A DNA stretch of 64,000 nucleotides from Leptolinea sp964420995 (GTDB taxonomy: Bacteria > Chloroflexota > Anaerolineae > Anaerolineales > Anaerolineaceae), in NCBI GenBank assembly GCA_964420995.1, contig CAYQUX010000003.1:1-64000 (forward strand), written 5' to 3'. Position numbers and translations under genes: made by a program. The notes under the pieces are model-generated. The model saw only the letters and a program-made list of their open reading frames with translations, searched no databases and had not been told where the DNA came from. Of this stretch, positions 25,406 through 34,456 are shown one piece after another (position 1 is the first letter of the stretch; every line of letters begins with the position of its first letter).

Positions 25406-26494
25406 ATGACAAACAGCAAGAAAGTTCGTGTCGCCATTATTGGCGTAGGCAATTGCGCTTCCTCTTTTGTCCAGGGTGTGCAGTTCTACCGTAACGTCAA
25501 AGATAACGAGCGGGTCCCCGGCTTGATGCATGTCAACCTGGGTGGATACCATATCAACGATATCGAATTTACCGCAGCGTTCGATGTGGTGGATACAAAG
25601 GTCGGTAAAGACCTCTCCGAAGCAATCTTTGCTTATCCCAACAACACCTTCAAATTTAGTGATGTCCCAAATCTGAACGTCCCCGTTTACCGCGGCATGA
25701 CCCACGACGGCCTTGGGAAATACCTTTCTCAGATTTTAACCAAAGCCCCTGGCCCAACCGCGGACATCGTCAAAATCCTCAAGGAAACAAAAACAGATGT
25801 GGTTGTGAGCTACCTGCCGGTTGGTTCTGAAATGGCGACCAAATGGTACGCCGAACAGATTCTGGACGCCGGCTGCGCCATGGTTAACTGCATTCCAGTC
25901 TTCATTGCCAGTTCTGAATACTGGGGTGACCGCTTCAAACAGCGTGGACTTCCCATCATTGGTGATGACATCAAAAGCCAGGTTGGCGCGACCATTGTCC
26001 ACCGCACCCTGACCAGTCTGTTTGTGGATCGCGGTGTCAAACTGGAACGCACGTACCAGTTGAATTTCGGCGGCAACACAGACTTCATGAATATGCTGGA
26101 ACGCGAACGCCTTGAATCCAAGAAAATTTCCAAGACCGGTTCCGTACAAAGCCAGCTTCCTGTGCCGCTTCCGCCGGATGCCATCCATGTTGGTCCCAGC
26201 GATTATGTTCCCTGGCTGACAGACCGTAAATGGTGCTACATCCGCATGGAAGGAACCACCTTTGGTGAGGTTCCCCTCAATCTTGAGACGAAACTCGAAG
26301 TCTGGGATTCTCCCAATTCCGCCGGAGTGGTCATCGATGCCGTGCGCTGCGCCAAGCTCGCCATCGACCGTGGTATGTCAGGCCCCGTGATTGGTCCTTC
26401 CTCCTACTTCATGAAAACCCCTCCGAAACAATTCCGCGACAGTGTCTGCCGTGAAATGACTGAAGCGTTCATTCGTGGAGAACAGGCCGAGTAA
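25406..26494 (+). CDS. ino1: Myo-inositol-1-phosphate synthase
   Basis: 362 residues from the ATG at 25406, which has CAGGAG about 9 bases upstream; the open frame extends further but without a good start. The NAD-binding loop VRVAIIGVGNCASSFVQG begins at residue 7. Other family motifs are TDVVVSYLPVGSE, PVFIASS, IIGDDIKSQVGATIVHR and NFGGNTDFMNM. The length and motifs fit the short prokaryotic/archaeal class. The enzyme turns glucose 6-phosphate into inositol 1-phosphate, for phosphoinositide-type lipids or compatible solutes such as di-inositol phosphate. No lipid-inositol transferase is in the window. Confidence 0.95.
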   Translation: MTNSKKVRVAIIGVGNCASSFVQGVQFYRNVKDNERVPGLMHVNLGGYHINDIEFTAAFDVVDTKVGKDLSEAIFAYPNNTFKFSDVPNLNVPVYRGMTHDGLGKYLSQILTKAPGPTADIVKILKETKTDVVVSYLPVGSEMATKWYAEQILDAGCAMVNCIPVFIASSEYWGDRFKQRGLPIIGDDIKSQVGATIVHRTLTSLFVDRGVKLERTYQLNFGGNTDFMNMLERERLESKKISKTGSVQSQLPVPLPPDAIHVGPSDYVPWLTDRKWCYIRMEGTTFGEVPLNLETKLEVWDSPNSAGVVIDAVRCAKLAIDRGMSGPVIGPSSYFMKTPPKQFRDSVCREMTEAFIRGEQAE

Positions 26495-26548
26495 GAACAC
26501 GTATAAACATGTTGGTGTACGGTCTCACTTGCTGGTAGAATCCAGCGT

Positions 26549-27748
26549 ATGAATATACACACCAAACTGAACCGCCGTTTCCGGATACTTTGGAGCATCA
26601 TCCTTCCAGGATTTGTGTTCCTCTCCGCCTGCGGCGGTTCTTTTAATCCCACTCCCAGTCAACCGACAATCGATCTGACAAAGCAATTTCAGGATGCCCT
26701 CCTGACAGCCACATACGCTGTGCCGGCGGCTACGGCCACGCCACTGCCCCCCACAGAAACTCCAACCCCGACAATTGATCCCAACATCACGCCTCCACCC
26801 CTTCCGGAGGTTTTCCGGTCTCAATTCTTGAAACCATTGGATTTGCCCCGCACGTATGTGGCAGACACCTGCGAGTATTTGAGAAACCGCTGGGATCCGA
26901 ACAAGAGTGAGCCGGGAACAATCGTAATGCCCATCATGTTCCATGGAATTGCCGCCGAAGTAGCTTCGAAAGACAACGACATCAGCAAGACTGATTTCAA
27001 GATCTTGATGAAATCATTGAAAGACCTGGGATTTGAAGCCATCACCATGAAGCAATTTGTCGACTTCATGTATAACAACGACAAAATCCCATCCCGGTCT
27101 GTTTTACTAATCGTTGATGACCGTCACCATCAGCAATATTTTGATGAAAATTTTAAAAAGTATTATGACGAGTGGAAATGGCCAGTCATCAACTCCTGGA
27201 TCAGCGTAAAAGATAATCCACAGGATTTAATTAATGAGCAGAAGAATTTGATCGCTGCCGGATATGTGGATTATCAGGCACATGGCGTTGTTCATAATTA
27301 TTTTGACAACAAAGAGGATTTTCTAATCGGCGAACTGCAGGGCTCCATTGATGCCATGAGGCGTGATTTGAACGTAACTCCGATTGCCTACATCTGGCCC
27401 GGTGGCGGATTTTCACAGCTCTCAGTCCAGATCGCGCGCCGGGTGGGATATAAAGTCGGTTTCACTACCGTTCCCCGCAGTCCGGTCATGTACAACTGGA
27501 TCCCATTAGCCGACCAGTTGGACCCCCAACGCCCTGGCTACGCGCCTGAAGGCTCGGCGGGCGATCCGTTGATGACCATTCCACGTTACTGGGATTCGGA
27601 TGCCTACTATCGTCTGGATGAAGTCCGTTTGACCGGTAAAGAAGCCGCCAATACGGCCGCGGCAAACATGGCGGTTGAGCTCTCGTATTATGATATTGTC
27701 TGCAAACCAAAGCTCGGACCCATTCCAACTTTGTCAACCCAACAATAG
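26549..27748 (+). CDS. Lipoprotein of the polysaccharide deacetylase (NodB) superfamily, divergent
   Basis: 399 residues. A lipobox FLSACGG (C28) is followed by a Thr/Pro-rich linker (about 45-85), then a NodB-like barrel (about 125-370). Motif 1 is LLIVDDRHH in place of TFDDG; motif 2 is AHGVVHN, keeping an H-x3-H pair; motif 3 is IWPGGGFSQL in place of the usual R-x-P-x-G. Both metal-binding Asp/His sets therefore seem preserved. It may deacetylate wall or exported glycan at the cell surface. It starts 55 bp after ino1 and is followed within 20 bp by the HIT gene. Confidence 0.75.
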   Translation: MNIHTKLNRRFRILWSIILPGFVFLSACGGSFNPTPSQPTIDLTKQFQDALLTATYAVPAATATPLPPTETPTPTIDPNITPPPLPEVFRSQFLKPLDLPRTYVADTCEYLRNRWDPNKSEPGTIVMPIMFHGIAAEVASKDNDISKTDFKILMKSLKDLGFEAITMKQFVDFMYNNDKIPSRSVLLIVDDRHHQQYFDENFKKYYDEWKWPVINSWISVKDNPQDLINEQKNLIAAGYVDYQAHGVVHNYFDNKEDFLIGELQGSIDAMRRDLNVTPIAYIWPGGGFSQLSVQIARRVGYKVGFTTVPRSPVMYNWIPLADQLDPQRPGYAPEGSAGDPLMTIPRYWDSDAYYRLDEVRLTGKEAANTAAANMAVELSYYDIVCKPKLGPIPTLSTQQ

Positions 27749-27766
27749 AGGAATCTGGCTGCGCGA

Positions 27767-28114
27767 ATGACCTCTCCCTGCATCTTCTGCGAAATAATCG
27801 CTGGCCGCCTTCCTGGTGAAATTGTTTTTCAGGATGATCTGGTCACAGCGTTCAACGATCGTTTTCCACGAGCGCCGGTACACATCCTGATCGTCCCGAA
27901 TCAACACATAACCTCCGTCAATGACCTCACCAGCGATCATCAGGAAATGATCAGCCGCTTGCTGCTGACGGCCGGAAAACTGGCTGCCGCCCAAGGACTG
28001 TCGCAAAATGGGTATCGTTTGGTCATCAATACCGGTCCTGACGCGGGACAATCGGTACACCATTTGCACCTTCATCTGATAGGCGGCAAATCCATGCCGC
28101 TGATGGGAGGCTAA
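27767..28114 (+). CDS. HIT family nucleotide hydrolase (HinT-like)
   Basis: 115 residues, standard for HinT/PKCI-type proteins. The histidine triad is SVHHLHLHLIGG (H99, H101, H103), and an N-terminal CIFCEII carries two zinc-binding-like cysteines. They cleave AMP from AMP-lysine-type phosphoramidates. It stops two bases before the first LysM/M23 gene and is probably cotranscribed. Confidence 0.93.
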   Translation: MTSPCIFCEIIAGRLPGEIVFQDDLVTAFNDRFPRAPVHILIVPNQHITSVNDLTSDHQEMISRLLLTAGKLAAAQGLSQNGYRLVINTGPDAGQSVHHLHLHLIGGKSMPLMGG

Positions 28115-28116
28115 AG

Positions 28117-29622
28117 GTGCGATCCAAAACAAAAGCGGTATTTCTGATGGCATTGATCACATTGATCTCGGTTGCCTGCATCAGAAATGCCTTTTCTGAC
28201 AATTTGACAGACGAAGAAAAAATTGAAGGCACTGCCTATGCAATCGCAACCCAGGCTGCCCTGAATCCCCCCCGAATTCCCGGTTCCACCCCCACCCCGG
28301 ATAAGCCTCACACACTGCCAACCCTGCGTTCCGACCCTGTTAGGTACCTTGCCCAGGCAGGTGACACCTACGGGAAAATTGCCAATGAACATGGTATCAC
28401 GCTCCAGGAATTGATCGAAGAGAATGATATTCTCGACGAGAACATGCTCAATATCGGGCAGGAGATTGATATTCCCGTTGCCAGGCCGATTGGAAAGGCT
28501 CCCGCCTTCAAGATCATTCCTGATTCGGAACTGGTATATGGACCGACGACGGTGGATTTCAGCACAGCCCAGTTCATGGAAGGACGTCAGGGTTACCTGA
28601 CCAACTACAGCGAAGTAGTCGATGAGGTTGAACTCGCCGGTGTCGAAATTATCAACAAAGTTGCCCGTGATTACTCTGTAAATCCCCGGCTTCTTTTAAC
28701 TCTGCTGGAACACATGGGCGGCTGGGTTACCAATCCACGCCCGGATAAAGAATTAATTGAGTTCCCGTTGGGATATCTCGATCCTGATTACAAGGGGCTC
28801 TACCGCCAGCTTTCTTTTGCCGCCAACAATTTAAACAAAGGGTTTTACCTTTGGCAGGCCAATGCCCTGTCCTCGTTCATTCTGAAGGATGGCAGTTATC
28901 TTACACCTGATCCAACGGTGAATGCCGGGACAGCCGGAGTTCAATATTTCTTTAGCAAAATGCTGGGAAAAGATGCCTGGGAACAGGCGATAACCGACCA
29001 TGGTCTAATCGCCCAGTACCAGTTTCTGTTCGGATATCCATTTGACATGGGGATGGAACCGCTTCTTCCCCGAGGCTTGCGCCAGCCCACACTGCAGCTC
29101 CCCTTTGAATCTGGAATTGAATGGTCATTCACTGGCGGACCGCACACCTCCTGGGGAACCGGATCTGCCTGGGGCGCGCTCGATTTCGCCCCGCCGGGCG
29201 ATATGCTGGGATGCAACACATCGGATGATTGGGTAGTGGCTTCCGCCAGCGGGAAAATCGTCCGCGCGGAAAATGGAGCTGTTGTCCTTGATCTTGATGG
29301 TGATGGCAAGGAACAAACCGGGTGGTCTTTACTTTATATGCACATTGAAACCCGCGACCGCGTCGAAAAGGGAACAGTTATCAAGACCGGAGACCGCATA
29401 GGTCATCCTTCCTGCGAAGGCGGAATCTCAACTGGAACGCATCTCCACATTGCCAGAAGGTATAATGGCACGTGGATTGCAGCGGATGGATCTATACCCT
29501 TCGTTCTCGACGGTTGGAGTTCTTCCGGCCGCGGATCAGAATATGACGGTGAACTTACCCGTGAGAATCAATCGATTGAAGCATACAACGGCCGCAAACC
29601 TGAAAATCAAGTCAAGCGTTAA
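28117..29622 (+). CDS. LysM/M23 metallopeptidase lipoprotein, copy 1
   Basis: 501 residues. GTG start with GGGAGG 6 bases upstream. Lipobox SVAC (C21), a Thr/Pro linker, a LysM domain (about 77-120), an alpha-helical middle domain (150-300; NPRLLLTLLEHMGGWVT), and a C-terminal LytM/M23 domain. Metal ligands appear in GGPHTSWG...ALDFAPP (His and Asp) and GTHLHIAR (H442, H444). An acidic loop, VVLDLDGDGKEQTGW, sits between them and resembles a calcium loop. Such enzymes cut peptidoglycan cross-links at the cell surface. Two paralogues follow directly. Confidence 0.9.
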   Translation: MRSKTKAVFLMALITLISVACIRNAFSDNLTDEEKIEGTAYAIATQAALNPPRIPGSTPTPDKPHTLPTLRSDPVRYLAQAGDTYGKIANEHGITLQELIEENDILDENMLNIGQEIDIPVARPIGKAPAFKIIPDSELVYGPTTVDFSTAQFMEGRQGYLTNYSEVVDEVELAGVEIINKVARDYSVNPRLLLTLLEHMGGWVTNPRPDKELIEFPLGYLDPDYKGLYRQLSFAANNLNKGFYLWQANALSSFILKDGSYLTPDPTVNAGTAGVQYFFSKMLGKDAWEQAITDHGLIAQYQFLFGYPFDMGMEPLLPRGLRQPTLQLPFESGIEWSFTGGPHTSWGTGSAWGALDFAPPGDMLGCNTSDDWVVASASGKIVRAENGAVVLDLDGDGKEQTGWSLLYMHIETRDRVEKGTVIKTGDRIGHPSCEGGISTGTHLHIARRYNGTWIAADGSIPFVLDGWSSSGRGSEYDGELTRENQSIEAYNGRKPENQVKR

Positions 29623-31420
29623 ACAGATCGCATGGCTCATTGTAGCATTTTGCCTCTTATTATCGGCCTGTGCTCCCGCTTACTCCAGCCCGATTGATCT
29701 CACAGCCACCGCACAAACCCACCTTTTTTCAGTGACACAGGCCGCCGCGCTCCCGGCTGGTTCCACAAAAACCGGTGGAACGGATGGGTTGCATGATCAA
29801 GTCAGCGTAACTTCACCCACCCCACTTAAACCCGGGCCTACCCGAACGGTCGTTGAAATTGTCAATCCCACCAGGGTACCGCCGCAACCCACGGCCACCA
29901 ATATCCCGGCGCCGACCAAAACAGCCCTTCCTTCTGTTCTTCCTACTGAAAAATCCACAACAAGACCGACTCAGACACCGGTTGAAATTCACACCCCGAC
30001 AAGTCCCTTTCCTTTGACGACCCGGTCTCCACTTACCCAACCATTCGGTCCCACCAGAACACCATTAATTTCTCCCACCACCCCTCCGCTGGATTCTATT
30101 CAGACCAATAATCAGAAGATGGTCTTGTATTATTCACAGGCTGGTGATACCCGCTCCGCGCTGGCTGTACGCTTTGGCGTTGATGCAGCCGATATCACTT
30201 CACCACAGGAAATACCGGATCATAGTCTATTAAACCCCAACCAGCTGTTGGTTATTCCACGGCAGGTGGAAAACAGCGGACCGGAAGGTATTCTTATGCC
30301 GGATAGTGAAGTGGTGTATTCACCTTCCGCATTGGATTTTGATATTGACACGTATGTAAAACAAAGTGGTGGTTACCTGAGTACGTATAAAGAATATCTG
30401 TCCAGCGGCTGGCACACCGGCGCGCAGGTGATCCAACGGGTTGCCATCGAGAACTCGATCAATCCACGCCTGTTACTGACCCTGCTGGAATATCGCAGCA
30501 ACTGGGTGACCGGTCAACCCCCAAGCCCTCTGGAAACATCTTATCCAATCACTCACAAACCGATGATGTACCAGAATCTGTATCACCAGCTAAGTTGGGC
30601 GGTACAGCAATTTTCCATCGGTTATTACGGATGGCGAGCCGGTCTGATCACCAGCCTTAAGTTCCCTGATGGATCCACATTGCGTCTGGCGCCCGGCTTG
30701 AACGCGGGTACCGTGGCTGTCCAATATCTATTTTCGACTATAGCCAATAAGGATGAATGGGGCGCCTCGCTCTATTCCCCGGGAAATTTATCCGCCAAAC
30801 ATGAGCAGATGTTTGGGAATCCCTGGCTGCGCGCGCAAAAATTTGAACCACTCTACCCTACAGATCTGAAGCAGCCAAACCTCGAATTACCCTACAAAGC
30901 CGGACAGAGTTGGAGTTTAAGTGGTGGGCCACATTCCGCCTGGGGTCCAGATGGAGCCCTGGCCGCGCTCGATTTCGCTCCTCCGAGTAATTATCACGGT
31001 TGCGCCGAATCATTGGAATGGGTCACAGCATCCGCACCCGGGTTGGTAGTAAGGTCTGCCAACGGCGTGGTTATTGTTGACCTCGATGGCGACGGATATG
31101 AACAAACCGGTTGGGCAATTCTGTACCTGCATATCGCTACCAAGGAACGCATTCCAGTAGGCACCTGGCTCAACCAGGATGATCCCATCGGCCACCCCTC
31201 CTGCGAGGGCGGACAGTCAACCGGCACACATGTTCATATTGCCCGCAAATACAATGGGGAATGGATCCTGGCAGACAGCCCCATGCCATTTGTCTTGAGT
31301 GGGTGGACAGCTCACGCCGGGAAGGCTCCCTACCTGGGTCAATTGACCAAAGATACCATGGTCGCCGAAGCCAATACGAGCGGAACCATGTTTACTCTGA
31401 CCAACCGCCCCAAGAAATAA
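29543..31420 (+). CDS. LysM/M23 metallopeptidase lipoprotein, copy 2
   Basis: 625 residues from the ATG at 29543, which overlaps the end of copy 1 by 80 bases; GTG at 29561 is an alternative. Lipobox LLLSAC lies near residue 43 after an unusually long basic leader. A long Thr/Pro linker (about 75-190) precedes the LysM-like domain (MVLYYSQAGDTRSALAVRFG), the helical middle domain (NPRLLLTLLEYRSNWVT) and the M23 domain (GGPHSAWG, AALDFAPP, GTHVHIARKYNG). The acidic loop VDLDGDGYEQTGW is kept. The linker is much longer than in the other two copies, which may let it reach further into the wall. Confidence 0.88.
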   Translation: MTVNLPVRINRLKHTTAANLKIKSSVKQIAWLIVAFCLLLSACAPAYSSPIDLTATAQTHLFSVTQAAALPAGSTKTGGTDGLHDQVSVTSPTPLKPGPTRTVVEIVNPTRVPPQPTATNIPAPTKTALPSVLPTEKSTTRPTQTPVEIHTPTSPFPLTTRSPLTQPFGPTRTPLISPTTPPLDSIQTNNQKMVLYYSQAGDTRSALAVRFGVDAADITSPQEIPDHSLLNPNQLLVIPRQVENSGPEGILMPDSEVVYSPSALDFDIDTYVKQSGGYLSTYKEYLSSGWHTGAQVIQRVAIENSINPRLLLTLLEYRSNWVTGQPPSPLETSYPITHKPMMYQNLYHQLSWAVQQFSIGYYGWRAGLITSLKFPDGSTLRLAPGLNAGTVAVQYLFSTIANKDEWGASLYSPGNLSAKHEQMFGNPWLRAQKFEPLYPTDLKQPNLELPYKAGQSWSLSGGPHSAWGPDGALAALDFAPPSNYHGCAESLEWVTASAPGLVVRSANGVVIVDLDGDGYEQTGWAILYLHIATKERIPVGTWLNQDDPIGHPSCEGGQSTGTHVHIARKYNGEWILADSPMPFVLSGWTAHAGKAPYLGQLTKDTMVAEANTSGTMFTLTNRPKK

Positions 31421-31427
31421 AACAGCC

Positions 31428-32909
31428 ATGCGTGTTAATATGATTGCCCGGTACACGGCCGCCATTTTCTTGTTATGCCAGATTTCCGCCTGTATTACGC
31501 CGTCTGAGCAGGTTCCAGCAAGTTCGGATGAGAACGCGCCTGAAATTATTGAGACAGGTTCTGTGCCCACCCCCCTTCCCATCAGGGAAGCATATCCGCC
31601 CGGGCAATTGGTGGACTATTTCGCCCGTTCCGGCGATACCCTGCCGGGTTTGGCCTCACATTTTAATACCTCTGTGAAAGAGATTTTACAGGCCAATCCC
31701 ATCATTCCCGCGGATGCTTCCACCATGCCGCCGGGGTTCCCTATGAAGATCCCCATTTACTTCCAATCATTATGGGGTACGCCATACCAGATTATTCCTG
31801 ACAGTCTTTTTGTCTACGGTCCTGCGCAAATAGATTTTGATCCAGTCTCATTTGTGAAAAATCAGCCTGGATGGTTTAAAGACTACACCGTTTATGCCTC
31901 TGGCTCGAATAGAACCGGTGGAGAAATCATCAAGTTACTGTCTGAGAACTATAGTGTCAGTCCGCGTCTGCTTCTTGCGCTGGTGGAATTCCAGGCTGAT
32001 GGTTTGACCAAACCAGGTCCCGGTATGGATATTGAAGAATACCCGCTTGGTTATCGGGATTTCGCGCATAAAGGGTTATATCTTCAACTTAGCTGGGCTG
32101 CCAATTATTTGAACAACGGGTATTACGGCTGGAGCACAGGAAAATTAAAAAGTTTCGATCTTCAGGATGGTCGCCTGGAAAGACCTGACCCATGGCAGAA
32201 CCCTGCCACAGTAGGATTGCACTATTACTTCGCCCGGGTGTTGACAGCTGATGATTATTTGAAAGCCACATCTCCGGAAGGTTTTGCCGCTGTATATCAC
32301 GATCTCTTTGGCGATCCATGGAAGGGGGATCTCAATTTTATCCCGGGAAGTTTAAAACAACCGGCTCTGCGGCTGCCATTCCTCGGAGGGAAATCCTGGG
32401 CTTATACCGGGGGGCCGCATTCTCCATGGGGTAGCGATGCTCCTCTGGCTGCCGTTGATTTTGCCCCCCCCGCAGTGGTCGGCGGCTGTACTGAAACCAA
32501 CGAGATCACTGTCGCGCTGGCGGATGGAATCATTTCCCGCACGGATACGGGTCTGGCATTGCTTGACCTGGATGGTGATGGTGATGAACGCACCGGCTGG
32601 GTAATCTTCTATCTGCATGTTGCCTCAGCGGATATGGTCAAAACAGGCACCCGTTTGAAAGCCGGTGACAAAATCGGCCGTCCATCATGTGAAGGCGGCC
32701 GCTCCACCGGAACCCATGTGCATATCGCCCGCAAATATAACGGACAGTGGATTCCGGCAGATGGTCCTATTCCTTTTGACATGGAAGGCTGGCTGGCAAA
32801 AGATGGGTCAGATCCTTACAAAGGCACACTTATCAAGTACAGCCGGGTGGTGGATGCCTGTGAATGCTCTGACGCGGCCAGCCAGATCCAGTCTGAAGTT
32901 TACCCGTAG
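31428..32909 (+). CDS. LysM/M23 metallopeptidase lipoprotein, copy 3
   Basis: 493 residues. Lipobox QISAC (C22). The LysM-like domain (LVDYFARSGDTLPGLASHFN, about 60-110) is followed by the helical domain (SPRLLLALVEFQADGLT) and the M23 domain (GGPHSPWG, AAVDFAPP, GTHVHIARKYNG). The loop LLDLDGDGDERTGW matches the other copies. It starts 7 bp after copy 2. An in-frame ATG at 31440 is a possible start. It converges with the OsmC gene, with 30 bp between the stops and no visible terminator. Confidence 0.88.
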   Translation: MRVNMIARYTAAIFLLCQISACITPSEQVPASSDENAPEIIETGSVPTPLPIREAYPPGQLVDYFARSGDTLPGLASHFNTSVKEILQANPIIPADASTMPPGFPMKIPIYFQSLWGTPYQIIPDSLFVYGPAQIDFDPVSFVKNQPGWFKDYTVYASGSNRTGGEIIKLLSENYSVSPRLLLALVEFQADGLTKPGPGMDIEEYPLGYRDFAHKGLYLQLSWAANYLNNGYYGWSTGKLKSFDLQDGRLERPDPWQNPATVGLHYYFARVLTADDYLKATSPEGFAAVYHDLFGDPWKGDLNFIPGSLKQPALRLPFLGGKSWAYTGGPHSPWGSDAPLAAVDFAPPAVVGGCTETNEITVALADGIISRTDTGLALLDLDGDGDERTGWVIFYLHVASADMVKTGTRLKAGDKIGRPSCEGGRSTGTHVHIARKYNGQWIPADGPIPFDMEGWLAKDGSDPYKGTLIKYSRVVDACECSDAASQIQSEVYP

Positions 32910-32939
32910 CTTTATTTGATTTGAATAGAATCTACAAGA

Positions 32940-33350
32940 TTACCGGATGGTAATCTTCTGTGTGATGGGGGCAGCTTTAGATAGCATAGCCTGCGCCGGA
33001 CAGTATTTAGTGACGGATAACTCTACGGCCCGTTCCACGGCGGCTCTATCGATATTATTACCCTCGATAATATATTCCACTTCCACTTTCGTAAAAACGT
33101 GAGGATGCTCTGTCGCTTTTTCTGCGTGAACCTGCACTTCAAATCCGGAGACATCCTGTTTCTTTTTTGAGAGAATGGAGATCACATCCATGCCGGTGCA
33201 CCCTGCCAGACCGATGGCGATTAACTCAAGCGGCCGGAAACCGTCATTATCTCCGCCAAATTCAGGATCAGTACCCAGGGGAAGAGTGAATTTTGATTCT
33301 GACATACCATTGAAACTCATCCTGTTTTTCCAAACAACTTTCGCTTCCAT
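32940..33350 (-). CDS. OsmC family peroxide-reducing protein (YhfA-like)
   Basis: 136 residues. The two redox cysteines of the family are C51 (GLAGCTGMDVISIL) and C117 (TKYCPAQAMLSK), and the fold pattern is standard. OsmC/Ohr proteins reduce organic hydroperoxides using the cysteine pair. The short, YhfA-type sequence is nearer to the uncharacterised OsmC branch than to Ohr. A GGAGG ribosome site lies 8 bases upstream. Confidence 0.9.
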   Translation of the reverse strand: MEAKVVWKNRMSFNGMSESKFTLPLGTDPEFGGDNDGFRPLELIAIGLAGCTGMDVISILSKKKQDVSGFEVQVHAEKATEHPHVFTKVEVEYIIEGNNIDRAAVERAVELSVTKYCPAQAMLSKAAPITQKITIR

Positions 33351-33407
33351 TGCTCATCCTCCAATATATAAATACGAATAAAATGACGAACGATATCAGG
33401 TTTGATT

Positions 33408-34436
33408 TTAACTCAGCGGCCAGTTGGGCAACACATCCATGTCCAGGTTATCTATATGACCGGCGATGAAGCGGTAATAACCGGCTGTGGCGATCATCGC
33501 CGCGTTATCCGTACAAAGATACAGGGGAGGAATGTGTACCGGAAATTCTCCCTGTCCCGTGAAAGCCGTTCGCAACGCCCGGTTGGCTGAAACGCCACCG
33601 GCCACAACAATCTCTTTCACATCGAAATGTCTGGCAGCTGCCAGTGTTTTACTGACCAGTACATCCACCACCGCTTCCTGAAAACTGGCGGCCATATCGG
33701 CCACTGGAATGTCCTTGCCTTCTTCCTCCAGATGTTTTATGGCGCGCAAAACAGCCGTTTTTAACCCACTGAAGGAAAAATCCCAACCACCGTCCAGACG
33801 TGCGCGGGGAAAATTGAAAGACTGGCCGTTCCCCTGTTCAGCAGCCTTTTGAATGGACGGACCACCGGGATATGGCAAATTCAAAAGCCGGGCCACCTTA
33901 TCGAAAGCTTCACCGGCGGCATCATCCAGTGTGGCTCCCAGTCGTTTATAGTTCAAATGGTCTTCCATTAAATTTAATTCTGTGTGCCCGCCGGAAACCA
34001 GCAGTGCCATTACCGGGAATTGCGGCGGAGTGAAATGATCAGCGGTTTCCGGTTGGATCCATGAAGAGTAGATATGCCCTTCCAGATGGTTAACACCAAT
34101 CAGTGGTAGATTGCGAGCCAGGGCTATGCCTTTTGCCGCGTTGAAGCCAACCACAAGTGACCCGGCCAGACCCGGTCCGCGTGTGGCGGCTATGGCATCA
34201 ATCTCATCCCACGATAGATGTGCCTTTTGTAAAGTTTCCTCAATAATCGGGAAGACGCTCAGGGTATGCTGCCGGGAAGCGACCTCTGGAAAAACACCAC
34301 CATATTTCTTGTGAAGATCAATCTGAGTGGCAACAGAATTGCTGAGCAATGTGCGGCCATTTTCAATAACCGCCGCAGCAGTTTCATCGCAGGATGATTC
34401 AATTCCGAGGATCCGCGCAGGTTTCATATCAGTCAT
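33408..34436 (-). CDS. tsaD: tRNA N6-adenosine threonylcarbamoyltransferase TsaD
   Basis: 342 residues, normal length. It transfers threonylcarbamoyl to A37 of ANN-decoding tRNAs with TsaB and TsaE. Motifs: LGIESSCDETAAAVIENG at the start, the iron-binding NHLEGHIYSSW (H-x3-H), ALLVSGGHTELN, and VVAGGVSANRALR. The M24 peptidase gene lies 20 bp upstream. TsaB and TsaE are not in the window. Confidence 0.96.
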   Translation of the reverse strand: MTDMKPARILGIESSCDETAAAVIENGRTLLSNSVATQIDLHKKYGGVFPEVASRQHTLSVFPIIEETLQKAHLSWDEIDAIAATRGPGLAGSLVVGFNAAKGIALARNLPLIGVNHLEGHIYSSWIQPETADHFTPPQFPVMALLVSGGHTELNLMEDHLNYKRLGATLDDAAGEAFDKVARLLNLPYPGGPSIQKAAEQGNGQSFNFPRARLDGGWDFSFSGLKTAVLRAIKHLEEEGKDIPVADMAASFQEAVVDVLVSKTLAAARHFDVKEIVVAGGVSANRALRTAFTGQGEFPVHIPPLYLCTDNAAMIATAGYYRFIAGHIDNLDMDVLPNWPLS

Positions 34437-34456
34437 ATACAGCCACCATTATAGTC

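Noticed and set aside
28026..28392. Minus-strand frames across the start of the first M23 gene
   Set aside because: They are antisense to the HIT end and the lipoprotein signal region, with no start signals.
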